DNA of 64,000 bases from PNOJ01 sp016706845. GTDB taxonomy: Bacteria; Krumholzibacteriota; Krumholzibacteriia; LZORAL124-64-63. The translations under genes and the position numbers were made by a program. Shown piece after piece: positions 39,567-47,674 of the stretch. Numbering within the stretch: position 1 is the stretch's first letter; the number at the start of each line of letters is the position of its first letter. The DNA lies in contig JADJIV010000003.1 of assembly GCA_016706845.1 (NCBI GenBank), forward strand, positions 62,001 through 126,000, given 5' to 3'. The notes under the pieces were generated by a model. The model was not told the origin of the DNA. It made no database searches and saw only the letters and a list, made by a program, of their open reading frames with translations.

Positions 39567-40958
39567 GTGGCCGACCCTGCAGTGACCATCCTGTTCGAGG
39601 GCCAGCCCCTCGCCTGCCGCCCCGGCCAGTCGGTCGCGGCCGCGCTGTGGGACCACGGCGTCAAGGTCCTCTCCCACAGCCCCAAGTACGGCCGCCCCCG
39701 CGGCGCCTCGTGCGCCCGCGGCCACTGCATGGGCTGCCTGATGCGCGTCGACGGCGTCCCGAACGTCCGCGCCTGCAACGCCCCGGTCCGCGAGGGCCAG
39801 CGCGTCGAGCGCCAGGACGCCGGCGCCGTCTACGGCCGGCCCATGCAGGCCGCGCTGGCCAACACCGGGCACCTGCTGCCCGTCGGCTTCTACTACAAAT
39901 GGTTCACCAAGCCGACGGCCGTGGCGAAGCTCTTCATGCGGGCCATCCGCCCGGTGGCCGGCATCGGCCGGCTGCCCGACGAGGCCGCCTGGCGCGGCAT
40001 GGCGCCCCCGCCGCGCTCCCGCGACCTGGGCCGCTGGGACACGATCGTGGTCGGCGGCGGCGCCGCCGGGCTGGACGCGGCGCTGGCGGCCGAGGGCCGC
40101 ACGCTGCTGATCGACGACGCGCCCCGGGGCGGCGGCCAGCGCCGTGAAGCCCTGGACCTCGCCGCTGCGGGCGACGGCGACCCCCTGGCCGGCCTGCACC
40201 GCCTGCGCCGCCTGCGCGCGGTCCTGCACGAGCGCGACGCGCTGGTCGACGCCGCGCCGCACGTGACCCGCGCCGCCGCGACCACGGTGGTCGGCTGCTA
40301 CCAGCCGGACATGCTGCTGGTGCGCGACGGCACGGGCCTGGCCTTCGCGCGCGCCGACCGCATCGTCTGGGCCGCCGGCGCGCTGGACCAGCTGGGCCTG
40401 TTCGACGACCACGACCTGCCGGGCATCATCGGGCCGCGCGCCCTCTACCGCCTGGCCGGGCCCGACGGGATCGACCTGCGTGGGCGCACCGCGGTCGTTT
40501 GGGGGCACGGGCCGGACCAGTGGCTCAGCGCCGCCCTGCTGCACGCGCGCGGCGCGCGGGTCGTCCTCGCCCTGGACCCCACCGCCGCCCCCGACGACGA
40601 CGCCCTGGCGACCGCCGGCCGCCTCGGCTGGCGTCTGCTGCACGGCGTGCGGCCCGCGGCCGCGCTGGGCCGCGCCGGCTCGCTGGCCGCGCTGCGCTTC
40701 GACGACGGCCAGGGCGGCGCCCGCCGCGAGGCCGCCTGCGAGATCGCGGTGATGTGCGGCCGCGGCAAGCCCGTCTACGACGGGGCCTACCAGCTCGGCG
40801 CCGACCTCGTCCTGGACCCCCTGCGCGGGGGCTATGTGCCGCGCGGCGCCGTCGCCGGGCGGTGGGACGGCGACACCCCGGCCGGCCTGCGGCTGTCGAT
40901 CGCCGGCGAAGCGGCCGGCGCCACGCTCGCCGACCTGCTCGAGGAGGTGACGGCGTGA
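39567..40958 (+). CDS. FAD/NAD oxidoreductase with N-terminal 2Fe-2S domain (sarcosine/proline/HCN-type dehydrogenase alpha subunit)
   Basis: 463 residues from GTG 39567, seven bases after AAAGGAG. Residues ~1-95 are a Fer2_4 ferredoxin domain with cysteines in SCARGHCMGC and ACN. Residues ~145-460 are a pyridine-nucleotide/FAD oxidoreductase fold (DTIVVGGGAAGLDAALAAE, IVWAAGALDQL). It is like the alpha subunit of heteromeric sarcosine oxidase, proline dehydrogenase (PDH1) and HcnA/B. GTGA overlaps link it to the next two genes. Together the three make an amino-acid or secondary-amine dehydrogenase; the substrate is not shown. The Rossmann motif is slightly odd (GLDAALAAEGRTLLIDDAP), so a base may be missing here. 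Confidence 0.85.
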   Translation: MADPAVTILFEGQPLACRPGQSVAAALWDHGVKVLSHSPKYGRPRGASCARGHCMGCLMRVDGVPNVRACNAPVREGQRVERQDAGAVYGRPMQAALANTGHLLPVGFYYKWFTKPTAVAKLFMRAIRPVAGIGRLPDEAAWRGMAPPPRSRDLGRWDTIVVGGGAAGLDAALAAEGRTLLIDDAPRGGGQRREALDLAAAGDGDPLAGLHRLRRLRAVLHERDALVDAAPHVTRAAATTVVGCYQPDMLLVRDGTGLAFARADRIVWAAGALDQLGLFDDHDLPGIIGPRALYRLAGPDGIDLRGRTAVVWGHGPDQWLSAALLHARGARVVLALDPTAAPDDDALATAGRLGWRLLHGVRPAAALGRAGSLAALRFDDGQGGARREAACEIAVMCGRGKPVYDGAYQLGADLVLDPLRGGYVPRGAVAGRWDGDTPAGLRLSIAGEAAGATLADLLEEVTA

Positions 40959-41281
40959 GCAAGCGCATTCTCTGCCGCTGCGAGGACGTGACCATCGAGG
41001 AGTTCGGCAAGGCCTACCGCGATGGTTTCGCCGAGATGGAAGCGCTGAAGCGGTTCACCGGCGTGGGCACCGGCTTCTGCCAGGGCAAGGGCTGCCTCTG
41101 CGAGTCCGCGCTGGAGCTGGCCCGCCTGCGCGGCATCGACCCCTCGCAGGTCCCGCTGACCAACATCCGCCCCCCCATCGAACCGCTGACGTTCGAGGAG
41201 CTGGCGAGCCTGGACCTGCCGCCGTTGATGGGCGAGATGGAAGCCGCCCTGCGCGGCGACGACCCGGAGGTGGGCTCGTGA
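40955..41281 (+). CDS. BFD-like 2Fe-2S protein, dehydrogenase small subunit
   Basis: 108 residues from GTG 40955, overlapping the previous stop. The four cysteines ILCRCEDVT and GFCQGKGCLCE form a bacterioferredoxin-associated-ferredoxin (BFD/Fer2_BFD) 2Fe-2S site. In many relatives this domain is fused to the C-terminus of the alpha subunit; here it is a separate gene. It would pass electrons between the flavins of the two large subunits. Its TGA overlaps the next GTG. Confidence 0.88.
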   Translation: MSKRILCRCEDVTIEEFGKAYRDGFAEMEALKRFTGVGTGFCQGKGCLCESALELARLRGIDPSQVPLTNIRPPIEPLTFEELASLDLPPLMGEMEAALRGDDPEVGS

Positions 41282-42462
41282 TCCCCCTGCCCGAAGGACC
41301 CGTGCCCGCGACGGCCGACGCGGTCATCGTCGGCGGCGGCATCAACGGCCTGGCCATCGCCTACGAGCTGGCGCGGCGCGGCATGAAGCACCTCGTCGTG
41401 CTGGAGCGGGACTACCTCGGCAGCGGCTCGACCGGGCGCTGCGGCGGCGGCATCCGGCAGCAGTGGACGACCGAGGAGAACATCCGCCTGGCCCAGGAGA
41501 GCGTCGCCGCCTTCGAGCGCCTGGCCGGCGAGCTCGGCCTGCAGACGTTCTTCCGTCAGGGCGGCTACCTGATGGTGACCGAGGACGAGTCCCACCTCGA
41601 CAGCATGCGCAAGGCCGTCGCCCTGCAGAACTCCTGCCAGGTGCCCAGCCGCTTCCTGGAGCCGCGCGAGTGCCTGGACATCGTGCCGCAGCTGGACGTG
41701 TCGCGCCTCAAGGGCGCGACCTTCTGCCAGAAGGACGGCACCGCCTACCCGTTCAGCGTGGTCTGGGGCTACGCGAAGGCCGCGACGCGGCGCGGCGTGC
41801 GGATCTTCATCCGCACGCGCCTGCTCGAGGTGCGGCACGGCGACGGCCGCATCACCGGCGTGGTCACCGACCGAGGCGAGATCGCCACGCCGTTGCTGAT
41901 CAACTGCGCCGGGCCGTGGTCGCGCTCGCTGGCGGCGATGGTCGGCGTGCAGCTGCCCAACCGCCAGGAACGCCACGAGATCATGGTCAGCGAGTCCTGC
42001 AAGCCGTTCCTGGACCCGATGGTCATCTCGATCAGCAACGGCATCTACTTCAGTCAGAGCATGCGCGGCGAGATCGTCGGCGGCATCGGCGACCTCGACG
42101 AGCCGCACTGGGATCGGCCCGCGCAGTTCGACACGCGCAGCCAGCTGCGCTTCGCGGTGCGCTTCGCCCGCGCCCTGACCGCCTACTGGCCCCCGGCGCG
42201 CAAGCTGCGCCTGATGCGCCAGTGGGCCGGCATGTACGACGTGACCCCCGACCACCGCCCCATCCTGGGCGGGGTCCCCGGCCTCGAGGGCTACCAGATG
42301 GCCTGCGGCTACAGCGGCCACGGCTTCATGCTGGCCCCGATGGCCGCCTCGCGGCTGGCGAAGCAGATCACCACCGGCGAGCCCGACGGGATCATCGACT
42401 CGCTGTCGCTGGCGCGCTTCGCGCGGGGCGACATCGAAGCCGACGCCTTCGTGGTGGGCTGA
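41278..42462 (+). CDS. FAD-dependent amino-acid dehydrogenase, DAO family (beta subunit)
   Basis: 394 residues from GTG 41278. N-terminal FAD-binding motif DAVIVGGGINGLAIAYELARRG, then GSGSTGRCGGGIRQQW, which matches the SoxB/DadA/HcnC branch of the DAO family. The C-terminal FAD contact is GYSGHGFMLAPMAASRLA. Oxidises an amino acid or secondary amine (sarcosine, proline or hydroxyproline are typical) and passes electrons to the other two subunits. Last gene of the three-gene operon. Confidence 0.9.
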   Translation: MIPLPEGPVPATADAVIVGGGINGLAIAYELARRGMKHLVVLERDYLGSGSTGRCGGGIRQQWTTEENIRLAQESVAAFERLAGELGLQTFFRQGGYLMVTEDESHLDSMRKAVALQNSCQVPSRFLEPRECLDIVPQLDVSRLKGATFCQKDGTAYPFSVVWGYAKAATRRGVRIFIRTRLLEVRHGDGRITGVVTDRGEIATPLLINCAGPWSRSLAAMVGVQLPNRQERHEIMVSESCKPFLDPMVISISNGIYFSQSMRGEIVGGIGDLDEPHWDRPAQFDTRSQLRFAVRFARALTAYWPPARKLRLMRQWAGMYDVTPDHRPILGGVPGLEGYQMACGYSGHGFMLAPMAASRLAKQITTGEPDGIIDSLSLARFARGDIEADAFVVG

Positions 42463-42578
42463 GCGGCCGCTCCCGCCTCCGGAACATAACCTGTCAAAAT
42501 CGCTGCAGTTGCGATAGTGGATGGATTTAGTAATCTATTCTGGTTCGCACCCGTCACCCGTACCCGGAGGAGCAATCC

Positions 42579-43060
42579 ATGCGCAGGATCATGAATAGTC
42601 TGCCTGGTCGCCGCCGCGACCTGTCCTGCCCCTCGGTCTCGGCGCCGGCGACGCCCGGGCCGATCTCGCCATCTACACCACGGCCCTCACCGGCGCCTCG
42701 GAAGTCCCGCCCAACGCCAGCCCGGCGGTCGGGATCGCCACGCTCACGGTCGACACCGAGACCCTGGTCGGTTCCTACACGTTGGAGTTCAGCGGTCTTT
42801 CGAGCGCGCAGACCGCCGTCCACTTCCACACCGCCGCGGCCGGCGTCAACGGTCCGGTCGCCTTCGGCCTGCCGAACGGTTCGCCGGTGGCCGGCACCTG
42901 GGACCTGACCGAGCCCCAGTACGCCAGCCTCGTGGCGGGGTCGATCTACCTCAACGTCCACAGTACGACCTTCCCCGGCGGCGAGATCCGCGGGCAGATG
43001 ACGCTCGACCATGTCGTCGCCGGCGAGGAGATGACGTCGGGGGCCAAGTCCTACCGGCGT
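42579..43060 (+). CDS. Secreted CHRD-domain protein, frameshifted
   Basis: ATG 42579 (after GGAGG) begins MRRIMNSL. The frame shifts near 42610-42640, after which the mature domain reads AIYTTALTGASEVPPNASPAVGIATLTVD, TAVHFHTAAAGVNGPVAFGL and YLNVHSTTFPGGEIRGQM. This is a complete CHRD domain, a beta-sandwich also found in chordin and many exported bacterial proteins. After LDHVVAGEE the frame reads MTSGAKSYRR, which looks like a damaged SWGAVKSLYR tail. No in-frame stop follows before the terminator at 43094-43124, so the true stop is probably lost to an indel near 43060. Role unknown. Confidence 0.72.
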
Positions 43061-43093
43061 ACTCTCAAGAACGGACCCCTCGGAGGCGGCGAC

Positions 43094-43127
43094 AAGGGCC
43101 GTCCCCTGCGGGAGGACGGCCCTTTCA
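43094..43127. terminator. Hairpin terminator
   Basis: Stem AAGGGCCGTCC/GGACGGCCCTT (43094-43104/43114-43124), 9-base loop, then TTCACTT. Between the convergent ends of the CHRD gene and the gene at 43160. Confidence 0.75.
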
Positions 43128-43159
43128 CTTCGCCGCAGCGCGCCGGCGGTCACTCCATA

Positions 43160-43852
43160 TCAGCGATACAGCGCCTTGACCTCGCCCCAGCGCGCCGCGT
43201 CGGTCGGCGTCGGCCCGCCGTAGGCCGTCAGCTCCCAGGCGTCTTCCGCGACCAGGCCGACGCCGGCGGCGTAGCTGGCCGGCGTGGACACCCGCGCGCC
43301 GCCGTCGTGCCGGCGACCCAGCGCGTCGTGGGCCGCCTGGCCCGGGACGGCGGACCACGGCGGCAGGGAGGCCTCGACCGCGATGGTCGCGAAATCGCCG
43401 GCCGGGACGGTCGTGACGCCGCCGCCGACGATGCAGTAGCCGATCGTCGCCGTCCCCCAGGGCTCGGAGTCGTCGAGGCTCCAGTAGATGCGCGTGGCGG
43501 TGCTCCAGCAGCGCTGCGTCGCCGTGACGGCGGGTAGCGCGAGGATCGGCGGCGAGTAGCTGGCGACGAAACCGTCCTCGTTGTAGGCGGCGTGCAGGCG
43601 GACGGCGCCTTCGGCGTCCAGGGACCAGAAGTTGTGGTAGACCTGATCCGGCTCGGTCCAGACCAGTTCGACGACGTCCTCCCCCTGGATGACGGCCGGT
43701 CCCACCGCTTCGACGAGGAGCTCGTGGCCGGCCCCGTCGGTGTACGTCCAGGCGCAGCCCGGCGCCAGCGGCTGGTACGCGATCTGGGCGCAGACAGGGG
43801 CGGCCAACGCCGCCAGGGACAGGACCAGGGTCAGGATCTTCATGTGCCGCAT
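43160..43852 (-). CDS. Secreted protein of unknown function with C-terminal RWGEVKALYR tail
   Basis: 230 residues from ATG 43852 (GGGAGG eight bases upstream); the signal peptide is MKILTLVLSLAALAAPVCAQ. The mature part begins IAYQPLAPGCAWTYTDGAGHEL and has the look of a small beta-rich domain (TATRIYWSLDDSEPWGTATIGYCIVGG, VTTVPAGDFATIAVEASLP). No family is recognised; the opening resembles secreted proteins annotated DUF3108-like, but this is weak. It ends TPTDAARWGEVKALYR, one of four copies of the tail in the window. Transcribed after the SDR gene 43910-44818 but with its own ribosome site. Confidence 0.8.
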   Translation of the reverse strand: MRHMKILTLVLSLAALAAPVCAQIAYQPLAPGCAWTYTDGAGHELLVEAVGPAVIQGEDVVELVWTEPDQVYHNFWSLDAEGAVRLHAAYNEDGFVASYSPPILALPAVTATQRCWSTATRIYWSLDDSEPWGTATIGYCIVGGGVTTVPAGDFATIAVEASLPPWSAVPGQAAHDALGRRHDGGARVSTPASYAAGVGLVAEDAWELTAYGGPTPTDAARWGEVKALYR

Positions 43853-43909
43853 CCCGCGACCTCCCTTGCGAACGTGACCGGGCCGTCCATGGTACACGAG
43901 TTGCGGGAC

Positions 43910-44818
43910 TCAGGACAACAGGTGCCGCAGCGCCGGTTCCAACTCCCGGTACTCGAACTGGAATTCGTTGGCGCGCAACGCTTTGGGGACGGCGCGGCAG
44001 CTCTGCAGCAGCATCGTCGACATCTCGCCCAGCACCAGTCCCAGCACGAAGCCGGGGGTCGTGAAGCCGCTGGGCCGGCCCAGCACGCGGCCCAGGGTCC
44101 GGGCGAACTCGCGGCGGGTCGGCGGGTCGGGCACCACCGCGTTGACGGGGCCGGCGATCGCCTCGCGGTCCAGGACGTGCAGGATCGCGCGCACGAGGTC
44201 GTGGCGGTGGATCCAGGGCACGTAGGCGCGGCCGTCGCCGAGCGGGCCGCCCAGGCCGAACCGGTACGGCAGCACCATGCGGGGCAACGCCCCGTCCTCG
44301 CGGTCGAGCACCAGACCGGTGCGCAGCAGCGCCACGCGCGTGCGGCCGTTGTCGGCCTCCAGCGCACAGCCTTCCCACTCGTGGGCCAGCCGGCCCAGGA
44401 AGTCGCGGCCGCCCTCGGTCTCCTCGTAGAGCGGCTCGGCGCCGCCGTCGCCGTAGTAGCCGACGGCCGACGCGCTGATCAGCACGCGCACCCGCTCGCT
44501 CGCGTTGACCGCCGCCGCCACGTTGCGCGTGCACTCGAGCCGGGAGCGGCGCAGCAGCGCCTTGCGCTTGCGGGTCCAGCGCTTGGCGGCGACGGGCTCG
44601 CCGGCCAGGTTGACGACCGCGTCGCAGTCCCCCAGCGCCCGCTGCCAGGCGCCCGGGACGGTCGGGTCCCCTTCGACGATCTCCACCGGCCGCGACAGGC
44701 GCGACAGGGCGCGCTTGCGGTCGCGGGTGACGCAGACGACCTCGTCGCCGCGCTCGATGAGCGCGCGGACGACCGCCCGTCCCACCAGGCCCGTACCGCC
44801 GGTCAGGAACACCTTCAT
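43910..44818 (-). CDS. TIGR01777-family NAD-dependent epimerase/SDR protein
   Basis: 302 residues from ATG 44818. N-terminal Rossmann motif FLTGGTGLVGRAVVRAL, then DAVVNLAGEPVAAKRWTRKRK, ISASAVGYYGDGG (SxxxxYY, the SDR-like active site) and RTGLVLDREDGALPRMVLPYRFGLGGPLGDG. It ends with the DUF1731-type C-terminal helix pair (VPKALRANEFQFEYRELEPALRHLL). This is the YfcH family, of unknown substrate. Monocistronic or followed by the small secreted protein. Confidence 0.92.
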   Translation of the reverse strand: MKVFLTGGTGLVGRAVVRALIERGDEVVCVTRDRKRALSRLSRPVEIVEGDPTVPGAWQRALGDCDAVVNLAGEPVAAKRWTRKRKALLRRSRLECTRNVAAAVNASERVRVLISASAVGYYGDGGAEPLYEETEGGRDFLGRLAHEWEGCALEADNGRTRVALLRTGLVLDREDGALPRMVLPYRFGLGGPLGDGRAYVPWIHRHDLVRAILHVLDREAIAGPVNAVVPDPPTRREFARTLGRVLGRPSGFTTPGFVLGLVLGEMSTMLLQSCRAVPKALRANEFQFEYRELEPALRHLLS

Positions 44819-45010
44819 GCCGAGTTGTCCTCTCTGGAATCTCCCGGATGCGAAGCCCCGGCAGGATACCCGCCGGCGGCTCCCCTGTCCAGACCTGTCG
44901 CGGGGACGGCCGCGTTGACACCGCGAGGGCCCCGGCCTATCGTCCAGCGCACGGAGAGACGAACCGCGCCGCGCCGGCGCACCCCCGCGCCGGCCACTTC
45001 CGGGAGGGTC

Positions 45011-45817
45011 ATGACCTACGACTTCTTCGACTGCGAGGTCCGCGACGGCGTCGCGACCCTGTCGCTGCTCGGCTCCGGCACGCCCTCGCTGCAGGAGCTC
45101 GGGGACGAGCTCGTCGACGCCCTGCTGCGCCTGCAGGAGGACCGCGCCGCCCGCGTGGTCCTGCTGACGGACGCCGGCGGGCCCTTCGACACCGCCATGG
45201 ACCTGCGCGCGGCCGCCGAGGCGCAGGCCGGCGACGCCGGCATGGGGTCCGTGGCCGCCGACCTCGACACCATCCGTCGCGTCGTGACCCTGATGCAGGA
45301 GCTCGGCAAGCCCATCGTCGCCGCCGTGGCCGGCGACGTGCGCGACAGCGGCTTCGGGCTGGTCATGGCCGCCGACGTGCGCCTGGCCGCCGCCACGGCC
45401 ACCTTCACCACCCAGGACATGCGGCTGGGCCTGCTGCCCGACTGGGGCCTGACCTCGACGCTGCCGCGCGCGATCGGGCCCAACCGGGCCCTGGACGTGC
45501 TGTGGTCCGGGCGCACGCTGTCCGCCGACGAGGCGTCCCGCCTGGGCCTGCTGGACCGCGTCTTCTCGGCGCAGGAGTACGAGCAGGAAGTCGAGGCCTA
45601 CTGCCGCCGCCTGGCGGGCATCCCGCAGCCGGCGCTGCGCCTGAGCAAGCTGGCGGTGCAGCAGTCGAGCGAATTCGACCTGACCACCATGCTGTCGCTC
45701 GAGTACGAGGCCCAGCAGCAGTGCTGGGACTCGCGCGAGACCTCGGCCGGCCTGGCCGCCGGCCTGGACGGCGACGAACCCGACTTCGGCCTCCCCGGCG
45801 GCGAAGACGACGACTGA
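45011..45817 (+). CDS. Enoyl-CoA hydratase/isomerase family protein
   Basis: 268 residues from ATG 45011 (GGGAGG upstream). Crotonase fold: VATLSLLGSGTPSL, RVVLLTDAGGPFDTAMDL, GKPIVAAVAGDVRDSGFGLVMAADVRLAAATATFTTQDMRLGLLPDWGLTSTLPRAIG, then helical dimerisation tail LAGIPQPALRLSKLAVQQ. The first catalytic glutamate position (usually GGG-E-L) is not conserved and an aspartate sits at the second (LPDWG), as in isomerase-type members. The exact reaction is open. A very acidic C-terminus (GEDDD) is unusual. The LeuC-LeuD fusion follows 40 bases on. Confidence 0.88.
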   Translation: MTYDFFDCEVRDGVATLSLLGSGTPSLQELGDELVDALLRLQEDRAARVVLLTDAGGPFDTAMDLRAAAEAQAGDAGMGSVAADLDTIRRVVTLMQELGKPIVAAVAGDVRDSGFGLVMAADVRLAAATATFTTQDMRLGLLPDWGLTSTLPRAIGPNRALDVLWSGRTLSADEASRLGLLDRVFSAQEYEQEVEAYCRRLAGIPQPALRLSKLAVQQSSEFDLTTMLSLEYEAQQQCWDSRETSAGLAAGLDGDEPDFGLPGGEDDD

Positions 45818-45857
45818 CGACGAACCTTGAGACGGCCCGTTGGCCGGAGGTGGATCC

Positions 45858-47660
45858 ATGGGACTGACCCTCATCGAGAAGATCATCGCCGCGCACTGCG
45901 ACCAGCCGGTGTTCCCCGGCGCCACGGTGGACATGCGCGTGGACGTGCGCGCCGCCCGCGACTTCGGCGGCGCCAACGTGGTCAAGAACCTGCAGAAGGC
46001 GGGCCTGACGGTCGACGACCCGTCGCGGACCCTGTTCACCTTCGACTGCAACCCCGGCGGCTCGGACCAGGGCTACGCCGCGAACCAGCAGTTCTGCCGC
46101 ACCTACTCGCGCGAGACGGGCGTGGGCCTGCGCGACATCACCCAGGGCATCGGCACCCACCTCGCGCTCGAGGAGGGGCTGGTCGGGCCGGGCTCGACGT
46201 TCGTCAGCACCGACAGCCACGCCAACATCATGGGCGCGGTCGGCGCCTTCGGGCAGGGCATGGGCGACCAGGACATCGCCTACGCCTGGGCCGCGGGCAA
46301 GGTCTGGTTCAAGGTGCCGAAGTCGGCGCGGGTGGTGCTGAAGGGCCGCCCCGGCCCCGACGCCACGGCCAAGGACATCGTCCTGAAGATGCTGCAGACC
46401 CTCGGCGCGGACGGCCTGCTGGGCTACGCCGCCGAGATCGTCGGCGACATCGTGCCCTCGCTCTCTTTGCCCGACCGCATCACCATCGCCAGCCTGGCCA
46501 CCGAGATGGGCGGCATCATCGCCCTGTTCGAGCCCAGCCCCGCGATCCTCGACGCCTGCCGCCGCGCGGGCGGGCGCGATTTCCCGGCCCTCGCCGCGGA
46601 CCCCGACGCGCACTACGACCTGACCGTCGAGGTGGACGTCGACGGCCTCGCGCCGATGATCGCGCGCCCCGGCCACCCCGAGGACACGGTGCCCGTCGCG
46701 TCGGTCGCCGGCCGCAAGGTCGACTCGGTGTTCGTGGGCTCGTGCACCAACGGCCGCATCGAGGACCTGCGCGCGGCCGCGCGGGCGCTCGCGGGCCGCA
46801 AGGTCGCCCCGGGCGTGGTGCTGAAGGTCGTGCCGGCGACGCGCGCGGTGTGGCGGCAGGCCCTCGACGAGGGCCTGGTCCAGGTCTTCACCGACGCCGG
46901 CGCCCTGATCGGCAACGCGGGCTGTGGCGGCTGCGCCGCCGGCCAGATCGGCCAGAACGGCCCCGGCGAGGTCACCGTCTCGACGGGCAACCGCAACTTC
47001 GCCGGCAAGCAGGGCAAGGGCGAGGTCTACCTGGCGAGCCCCGAGACCGCCGCGGCCTCGGCCGTGGCCGGCGTCATCTGCACCGAAGCGACGGTGCCCG
47101 CGCAGCCGGTGTTGTTCGCCGCGCCGACGGCCGCGGCGAAGACCGCGCCGTCGGCCGCGGGCGCCGCCGGCGGCGGCAAGCCCACCGTGCTGACCGGCCG
47201 CGCCTGGGTGGTCGACGTCGACAACGTCGACACCGACATGATCTTCCACAACCGCTACCTGGCGATCACCGACGCGAAGCAGATGGGCCAGTACACCTTC
47301 GACAACCTCGAAGGCTGGAAGGACTTCGCGAGCCGCGCGCGGCCCGGCGACATCGTGGTCACCGGCGGCAACTTCGGCTGCGGCTCCTCGCGGCAGCAGG
47401 CCGTCGATTGCTTCGCGGCGCTCGGCGTGCAGGCCCTGATCGCGCGCAGCTACGGCGCGATCTACGAGCGCAACGCCATCAACGCGGGCCTGCCGGTGGT
47501 GGCGGCCGACGCGGTGAAGGCCGGGCTGAAGAGCGGGGACACGATCACCGTCGACCTGGGCAGCGGTCTGATCGCGTGGGACGGCGGCCGCCTCCAGGGC
47601 GAGCCCTTCAGCCAGGTGCAGATGGAGATCTACCAGCGCGGGGGGCTGCTGGCGAAGTAG
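45858..47660 (+). CDS. Aconitase-family hydro-lyase, LeuC-LeuD fusion
   Basis: 600 residues from ATG 45858 (GGAGG upstream). Residues ~1-420 are the large (LeuC) part: DCNPGGSDQGYAANQQF, STDSHANIMGAVGAFGQGMGDQD, VGSCTNGRIEDL and GCGGCAAGQIG, whose cysteines hold the 4Fe-4S cluster. After an alanine-rich linker (AAPTAAAKTAPSAAGAAGGG) comes the small (LeuD) part: GRAWVVDVDNVDTDMIFHNRYL and GGNFGCGSSRQQAVDCFAALG. Usually these are two genes. The reaction could be isopropylmalate, homoaconitate or citrate isomerisation; no leu or lys genes are adjacent, so the pathway is open. Confidence 0.9.
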   Translation: MGLTLIEKIIAAHCDQPVFPGATVDMRVDVRAARDFGGANVVKNLQKAGLTVDDPSRTLFTFDCNPGGSDQGYAANQQFCRTYSRETGVGLRDITQGIGTHLALEEGLVGPGSTFVSTDSHANIMGAVGAFGQGMGDQDIAYAWAAGKVWFKVPKSARVVLKGRPGPDATAKDIVLKMLQTLGADGLLGYAAEIVGDIVPSLSLPDRITIASLATEMGGIIALFEPSPAILDACRRAGGRDFPALAADPDAHYDLTVEVDVDGLAPMIARPGHPEDTVPVASVAGRKVDSVFVGSCTNGRIEDLRAAARALAGRKVAPGVVLKVVPATRAVWRQALDEGLVQVFTDAGALIGNAGCGGCAAGQIGQNGPGEVTVSTGNRNFAGKQGKGEVYLASPETAAASAVAGVICTEATVPAQPVLFAAPTAAAKTAPSAAGAAGGGKPTVLTGRAWVVDVDNVDTDMIFHNRYLAITDAKQMGQYTFDNLEGWKDFASRARPGDIVVTGGNFGCGSSRQQAVDCFAALGVQALIARSYGAIYERNAINAGLPVVAADAVKAGLKSGDTITVDLGSGLIAWDGGRLQGEPFSQVQMEIYQRGGLLAK

Positions 47661-47674
47661 GCGCCGGCGGCGGT

